Below, piece by piece: positions 7,890-11,392 of a stretch of 11,392 nucleotides of DNA. Source of the DNA: Sulfurimonas sp. (GTDB lineage Bacteria; Campylobacterota; Campylobacteria; Campylobacterales; Sulfurimonadaceae); contig NZ_JALNZY010000064.1 of NCBI RefSeq assembly GCF_023229105.1, positions 1 through 11,392 of the forward strand, in the 5' to 3' direction. Each line of letters starts with the position of its first letter. Position 1 is the stretch's first letter. Made by a program: the position numbers and the translations under genes. A model generated the notes under the pieces. That model had not been told where the DNA came from. It saw nothing but the letters and a program-made list of their open reading frames with translations, and made no database searches.

Positions 7890-9685
7890 AGTTTTCCTTC
7901 ATTGTCAGGCTTGCTGAGTGATATTTTAGGTGCACTTTGTGTTGACTGAGGCTGTGGTGCTGGAGCATTTTGTGCCTGAGCTTGCTGTGCATTTTTGGCT
8001 AATTGCGCCAACACCTCATTTGTATTTCCATATAACTCTAAGACACCTTGCTTTATAACTGCTATCTTGTTTGTTACTTGAAGAATACTTGGTCTATGCG
8101 TGATGATTACCACAGTTGAGCCTATCTGCTTTAAGTAGTTGATTGCATTTACAAGTCCAGCTTCTCCAACATCATCAAGGTTTGAGTTAGGTTCATCCAA
8201 AACAACCAAAATAGGGTCATTATATATAGCTCTTGCAAGTCCTACTCTTTGTCTCTGCCCGCCTGAGAGCGTTGCTCCACCTGCACCGATTTTAGTATCG
8301 TAACCATCAGGAAGTCTGAGTATCATCTCATGAACACCCGCTCTTTGTGCAGCATCTACAACTTTTTGCGAATCAAGCTCGCCAAATCTTGCTATATTTT
8401 GAGAGATAGTTCCCTCAAAAAGCTCAATATCTTGAGGTAAATAACCTATGTATTTCCCTAAATCATGTTTATCCCACTGATAGATATCAGCTTTATCAAG
8501 CCTTGCTTTACCCGCTGCAAGTGGCCAAAGTCCCAAAATAACTCTCGCAAGTGATGATTTACCAGCGGCACTCGGCCCGATAATACCCACTATGTCGCCT
8601 TTTTGTATCAGCATTGATATGCCTCTTAGTGAGGGTTGTGTCGCACCCGGAGGAACAACAACTGCACCTTCGAGTAGAACTTCTCCCTTTGGAGCAGGAA
8701 GCTGCATGTACTCTTTATCTTTTGGAAACTCCTCAAGAAGTCCCTCTAACTTTTGAAAAGAAGTTCTTGCACTGCTAAAACCTTTCCAGCTACCGATAAT
8801 AAGGTCCAGCGGTGCCAAAGCTCTACCCATTATGATAGATCCCGCAATCATCATTCCCGGAGTCAGCTCCGCCTTAATAGCCAAATAAGCACCTATTCCA
8901 AGGATAAGGGATTGAAAAAGAATACGCAAACTCTTTGAAATATTTGAGAAGATACCCGCACTATTGCTTGCATCATTTTGTGCATTTAAAAAACCAAAAT
9001 ATCTCTCTTCCCAAATTTTGCGGATACTATCTTTCATACCCATAGCGTGAACTATCTCTGCATTTCTTAGATTTGCATCAACAAAGGCACTTGAGGAGCG
9101 GTTAAGTGCATTTGCTTCGCCTAACTTCTGTTTTGTCGAATACTCATTTATAATCGTTAGAGCAACCAAAACAATCGCCGCAAATATAGCAAAATAGCCA
9201 AATATTGGATGAAACATAAATAAAACGGCTATATAAATAACAATCCAAGGCGCATCAAAAAATGCAAAAAGCCCATTTCCCGTCATAAACTGTCTTACTT
9301 GTGTAAGGTCGTTTAGAGGCATAGAGGAGGCTTTGCCCGGATATTTTTGTGCAAGCTCAAAGACGGAGTCAAAAACTCTTTGACTTAGCAGACTATCAAG
9401 CTTGTTTCCAACTTTTACAAGTACGCGAGATCTCACAACCTCTAAAAGCGCCATCGTTAAAAAGAGGAAAACGACTATCAGCGTTAACATGATAAGAGTA
9501 TCCTCACTTCTACTTGCCAAAACTCTATCATATAGTTGCAACATATAAAGAGGCGGAACAAGCATCAGAATGTTTATGAACAGACTAAAAAAACCTACTG
9601 CTATAAATGATTTTTTCGATTTTAGTATAGCCTCTTTTAGTTCGGATAATTTTTTATTTTTTGCCCTTGATGGTCTATTTGCCAT
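7886..9685 (-). CDS. PrtD-family type I secretion ABC transporter (SapD-like)
   Basis: This inner-membrane ABC exporter energises one-step secretion of proteins with a C-terminal signal. The 599 residues hold a six-helix membrane domain (about 25-300) with the PrtD-typical VPPLYMLQLYDRV (43-55) and FFDAPWIVIY (142-151). The nucleotide-binding domain has Walker A GPSAAGKSS (370-378), Q-loop LPQDIELFEGT (416-426), signature LSGGQRQR (473-480), Walker B ILVVLDEP (492-499) and H-loop ITHRPS (528-533). No N-terminal C39 peptidase or peptidase-like domain is present, which separates it from HlyB and bacteriocin exporters. A tail from about residue 563 is rich in Gln, Ala and Pro and extends beyond the domain. 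AAGGA lies five bases before the ATG. It sits 74 bases after the SapC gene, the place sapD occupies in C. fetus. The secreted substrate is not encoded here. Confidence 0.95.
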   Translation of the reverse strand: MANRPSRAKNKKLSELKEAILKSKKSFIAVGFFSLFINILMLVPPLYMLQLYDRVLASRSEDTLIMLTLIVVFLFLTMALLEVVRSRVLVKVGNKLDSLLSQRVFDSVFELAQKYPGKASSMPLNDLTQVRQFMTGNGLFAFFDAPWIVIYIAVLFMFHPIFGYFAIFAAIVLVALTIINEYSTKQKLGEANALNRSSSAFVDANLRNAEIVHAMGMKDSIRKIWEERYFGFLNAQNDASNSAGIFSNISKSLRILFQSLILGIGAYLAIKAELTPGMMIAGSIIMGRALAPLDLIIGSWKGFSSARTSFQKLEGLLEEFPKDKEYMQLPAPKGEVLLEGAVVVPPGATQPSLRGISMLIQKGDIVGIIGPSAAGKSSLARVILGLWPLAAGKARLDKADIYQWDKHDLGKYIGYLPQDIELFEGTISQNIARFGELDSQKVVDAAQRAGVHEMILRLPDGYDTKIGAGGATLSGGQRQRVGLARAIYNDPILVVLDEPNSNLDDVGEAGLVNAINYLKQIGSTVVIITHRPSILQVTNKIAVIKQGVLELYGNTNEVLAQLAKNAQQAQAQNAPAPQPQSTQSAPKISLSKPDNEGKL

Positions 9686-9716
9686 TGGATTCCTTTTTTA
9701 CATATCTAATGTTACA

Positions 9717-9744
9717 CACTAAAGAGAATGCGTCCTCTTTAGTG
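9717..9744. repeat. Perfect 10-bp intergenic hairpin between the SapC-fusion and ABC genes
   Basis: CACTAAAGAG (9717-9726) and CTCTTTAGTG (9735-9744) are exact reverse complements with an 8-base loop. In the transcript it would form a stable stem-loop 16 bases after the SapC stop and 31 bases before the ABC start codon. No U-run follows on either strand, so it is not a normal intrinsic terminator. It may be a transcript-processing or mRNA-stability element that sets different levels for SapC and the transporter, or a binding site. Confidence 0.7.
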
Positions 9745-9759
9745 CAAAATTATTGCTAC

Positions 9760-11145
9760 CTAACTTTGTCTTTTTTGCGCTATTTCAAAAAGAGTTTGAA
9801 TGTTATCTAATGATTTTAGATGTGCCTCTATCATAGCCATAATCCCTTTTCTTACCCAATCAGCTAAGATATCATCACTTAGAGCATTGAGCTTTTCTCT
9901 GTTTACTACTTTAAACCCGTTTACTAAAACTTTTTTCTCTTCGCCTTCGCCAACAGATATCTCTCTATTTTCAAGGATACCGCTTTTTGCGATAAGTTTT
10001 GCGACATTTAGAGTAACGCTCATTTGGTTGTCATATGAGGTTAAGAAGTTGATTGCGTGATCTAGAGTTTCTGATTTTTCACTATTTTTTTTAAAAAGTT
10101 GCTTACCCTTTGATTTTGAAAAAAGAGAGGAGTCCTCATCTATAAGGATAACTTTTTGGTCAGGATTTTCTTTTGTGCTTGCCAAAGAAAACGGGTATTT
10201 TCTTAAGTACGAGGGAACATAAGAGGTTATCCACTTTCCAGCTTCATTAATTGCCAAACTCTCAGTGCCTAAAGAGACGATCGCCGTAAGTTCTGGAACT
10301 TCTCCTGCCGTAAAGACAACTGGAAATGCGCTACCTACTTGTGCGACTTCATTTGCTAAAAGAGGGATATGTGCTGCTGATTTTGCAAAGAAAAGGTCCT
10401 CTAGCGGATTAATCTTAAGCTCTTTGTGTTTTTCTTTGTCGAGTATTACTAAATTTTTATACATTTTTTTTCCTTTTTTAATTTGTTCTTTTTTAGGGCG
10501 ACCTCTAGCTTTTAAAGTTAGAGAAAATCCTACGATTTTTTCAAGATTTTTTACAAAATCCTCACTGCCAGTTACACTCTGTTTTTCCAAACATGTTGTT
10601 ATAAAGTCATCTTTGTCATAATTTATCGCAGAGTTAAAAAGCTCGCCATATCTTTGCACTCTTTGTTCATCAGTAAATCCAAGCTTTTTATATAAACTGT
10701 GGTAAGAGAGTATCTCATCTTTTTTACCGTAAAGATTTTTATGAACACTGCTAAATAGATGCTCTTTTGGTGCAAGTTTTTCTATGTAGAGCATCACATC
10801 AAATAGATACTTCTCATCTTCAACGAGAGAAGATTTATATCTGCCTTCAAAAATAGTTCCTGTGCGGTTATACTTTTTATTAAAATAACCGACATATTTT
10901 CTACCCAAACTTTGCATAAACTTTGACAAAGCATCTTCATTTGAGGGAGTAGCTAAAAACTCAAAAAAGTGCGGCATCAAGACATAAGCATGAAGAGCCA
11001 AATCACTGTTTGCGCTTGACTCTCTTAAGATATCCGCAAATGCTCTGTAATCTGACTCATCTTTAAAAATAGTAAGCTTATCTAAACCCCTTAGTATCAC
11101 ATGCTGCGGAGAATCTTTAACAAAAATCCTAACTTTTCGTGCCAA
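9760..11145 (-). CDS. sapC: Fusion of REP-associated tyrosine transposase (Y1/HUH) homologue with SapC-family domain
   Basis: Residues 1-222 form a complete REP-associated transposase homologue (Y1_Tnp, IS200-like). They include a MARK start, PQHVILRG (13-20), LHAYVLMP (51-58), NRTGTIFEGRYKSSLV (93-108), YLFDVMLYIEK (113-123) and the basic GRPKKE end (215-220) usual for this class. Residues 228-461 form a complete SapC domain: PLEDLFFAK (247-255), HIPLLANE (259-266), PVVFTA (275-280), YVPSYLRKYPF (309-319), LIDEDS (334-339), SLDNIQTL (445-452). SapC is the product of the first gene of C. fetus sapCDEF; its function is unknown. In the transposase part the expected MPNHVHLL reads MPHFFEFL, so both HUH histidines are lost (Phe60, Glu62) and DNA cleavage is unlikely. 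TTG is chosen as start because AAGGA lies 6 bases upstream and MARK is the family N-terminus. An internal ATG (codon 228) could give SapC alone. The domain calls are firm; what the fusion does is unknown. Confidence 0.85.
   Translation of the reverse strand: MARKVRIFVKDSPQHVILRGLDKLTIFKDESDYRAFADILRESSANSDLALHAYVLMPHFFEFLATPSNEDALSKFMQSLGRKYVGYFNKKYNRTGTIFEGRYKSSLVEDEKYLFDVMLYIEKLAPKEHLFSSVHKNLYGKKDEILSYHSLYKKLGFTDEQRVQRYGELFNSAINYDKDDFITTCLEKQSVTGSEDFVKNLEKIVGFSLTLKARGRPKKEQIKKGKKMYKNLVILDKEKHKELKINPLEDLFFAKSAAHIPLLANEVAQVGSAFPVVFTAGEVPELTAIVSLGTESLAINEAGKWITSYVPSYLRKYPFSLASTKENPDQKVILIDEDSSLFSKSKGKQLFKKNSEKSETLDHAINFLTSYDNQMSVTLNVAKLIAKSGILENREISVGEGEEKKVLVNGFKVVNREKLNALSDDILADWVRKGIMAMIEAHLKSLDNIQTLFEIAQKRQS
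10462..10476 (-). promoter_or_regulatory. Internal translation start for free-standing SapC (with A8 tract)
   Basis: Inside the fusion gene, AAAGGA (10471-10476) lies 6 bases, all A, before an in-frame ATG (10464-10462). This is a better ribosome site than most real starts here. It falls exactly at the domain boundary and would make a 234-residue protein (9760-10464), about the size of a free-standing SapC. The As upstream of and including the first base of the ATG form an A8 run, where slippage or indels could disconnect the transposase part without affecting SapC. Confidence 0.6.
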
Positions 11146-11151
11146 ATCAGT

Positions 11152-11156
11152 TCCTT
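11152..11156 (-). promoter_or_regulatory. Shine-Dalgarno site that fixes the TTG start of the SapC fusion
   Basis: AAGGA on the minus strand lies 6 bases before the TTG at 11145-11143. No in-frame ATG lies close enough to use it, and the TTG gives the conserved MARK N-terminus of the transposase family. Confidence 0.7.
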
Positions 11157-11174
11157 AACTTACTCTCGAGGTGA

Positions 11175-11182
11175 ATTGTATA
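11175..11182 (-). promoter_or_regulatory. Candidate -10 box for the sapC-type operon
   Basis: TATACAAT on the minus strand contains overlapping -10-like hexamers and lies about 20 bases upstream of the Shine-Dalgarno site, giving a short leader. No TTGACA-like -35 lies 16-18 bases further up. The upstream DNA is T-rich, which suits sigma-70 promoters of Campylobacterota, where the -35 is often absent. This is the only promoter-like site seen ahead of the operon. Confidence 0.45.
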
Positions 11183-11215
11183 TAAATAAAACTTAAGGAC
11201 TTATTAAATAACTCC

Positions 11216-11246
11216 GACACCATTTAAGCATATTTTAATTGGTGTC
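11216..11246. repeat. Imperfect inverted repeat upstream of the operon promoter
   Basis: GACACCA (11216-11222) pairs with TGGTGTC (11240-11246). After one T-T mismatch, TTAA (11224-11227) pairs with TTAA (11235-11238), leaving a small AT-rich loop. It is centred about 50 bases upstream of the -10 box, where an operator or activator site could lie. Neither strand has a U-run after it, so it is not a clear terminator. Confidence 0.5.
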
Positions 11247-11305
11247 ATAGTCATTTTAAATAGTTTATCCGTCACTTGGTACTTGACATGGAATCTAGCT
11301 TTTGG

Positions 11306-11326
11306 ATCCTGAATCAAGTTCAGGAT
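11306..11326. repeat. REP-like hairpin
   Basis: ATCCTGAA (11306-11313) and TTCAGGAT (11319-11326) form a perfect 8-bp stem with the 5-base loop TCAAG. Its right arm is also the start of the 21-bp tandem repeat that follows. Short palindromes of this kind are the class of element moved by REP-associated tyrosine transposases, and a homologue of such a transposase is the next gene. Genome copy number cannot be judged here. Confidence 0.6.
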
Positions 11327-11392
11327 GACGACTTGTTTGTTCAGGCTGGCAGCTTGTTTGTTCAGGATGACGACTTGTTTGTTCAGGATGAC
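11319..11392. repeat. 21-bp tandem repeat, about 3.5 copies, cut by the window edge
   Basis: Units at 11319-11339, 11340-11360, 11361-11381 and a partial unit at 11382-11392 each begin TTCAGG and, where complete, end CTTGTTTG. The first and third are identical. The second differs at three positions, with CTGGCAG in place of ATGACGA. There are no spacers, so this is not a CRISPR. The array continues off the right edge and no open reading frame of note covers it. Confidence 0.85.

Noticed and set aside
6850..7917. Several plus-strand open frames opposite the HlyD-type gene and its 5' end
   Set aside because: They are Ser/Cys/Thr-rich shadows of the coiled-coil coding strand, overlap each other and lack domain similarity.
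9717..9744. Intrinsic terminator between the SapC and ABC genes
   Set aside because: The stem is strong but no U-run follows on either strand, and the downstream genes need read-through.
9800..10621. Plus-strand open frames opposite the SapC part
   Set aside because: The minus frame encodes a coherent SapC domain; the antisense products show no motif and no promoter.
9760..11145. Active IS200-like insertion sequence
   Set aside because: The HUH histidines are replaced, the frame is fused to SapC, and no paired element ends are visible on both sides.
11319..11392. CRISPR array
   Set aside because: The 21-bp units are directly adjacent with no spacers, and there is no leader or cas gene.

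Overview
The window is AT-rich and every credible gene reads on the minus strand. It looks like Campylobacterota (epsilonproteobacteria, perhaps a Sulfurimonas-like or Campylobacter-like organism). The reasons are the low GC, the A-rich Shine-Dalgarno sites, a promoter with a -10 box but no clear -35, and a SapC-domain gene next to a three-gene type I secretion system. That order matches the sapCDEF surface-layer export operon of Campylobacter fetus. The genus cannot be fixed from the sequence alone.

In transcription order (right to left) the window holds the following. A 247-base upstream region (11146-11392) carries a REP-like hairpin, a 21-bp tandem repeat, an imperfect inverted repeat and a probable -10 box. 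Next is a 461-residue fusion (9760-11145) of a REP-associated tyrosine transposase (Y1/HUH) homologue with a SapC domain. A 74-base gap with a perfect 10-bp hairpin follows. Then come a PrtD-type ABC exporter (7886-9685), an HlyD/PrtE-type adaptor (6591-7889) and a TolC/PrtF-type outer-membrane factor (5291-6601). These lead directly into gmd (4248-5282), rmd (3366-4244), a GT4 glycosyltransferase (2258-3346), a WbaP-type initiating phosphoglycosyltransferase (939-2249) and the first 290 codons of manC (1-870), which runs off the left edge.

Two of the three junctions from the exporter gene to gmd are overlaps. From gmd to wbaP the gaps are 3-19 bases, and no intrinsic terminator is visible, so the export and glycan genes are probably co-transcribed; manC also has its own plausible promoter. 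ManC makes GDP-mannose and Gmd makes GDP-4-keto-6-deoxymannose. Rmd reduces this to GDP-D-rhamnose (or a closely related 6-deoxyhexose). The WbaP-type enzyme starts a lipid-linked glycan and the GT4 enzyme extends it. The secretion genes form a complete channel, but no secreted substrate (S-layer, RTX or adhesin) is in the window.

The most unusual feature is the SapC gene. Its N-terminal half is a full-length transposase homologue whose two HUH histidines are replaced, so it looks domesticated. Its SapC half begins at an internal ATG with a strong Shine-Dalgarno site right after an A8 run, so SapC could also be made alone. REP-like palindromic repeats lie just upstream, as expected near this transposase class. 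The working hypothesis is an S-layer-like export-and-anchoring locus with a transposase-derived domain attached to SapC.
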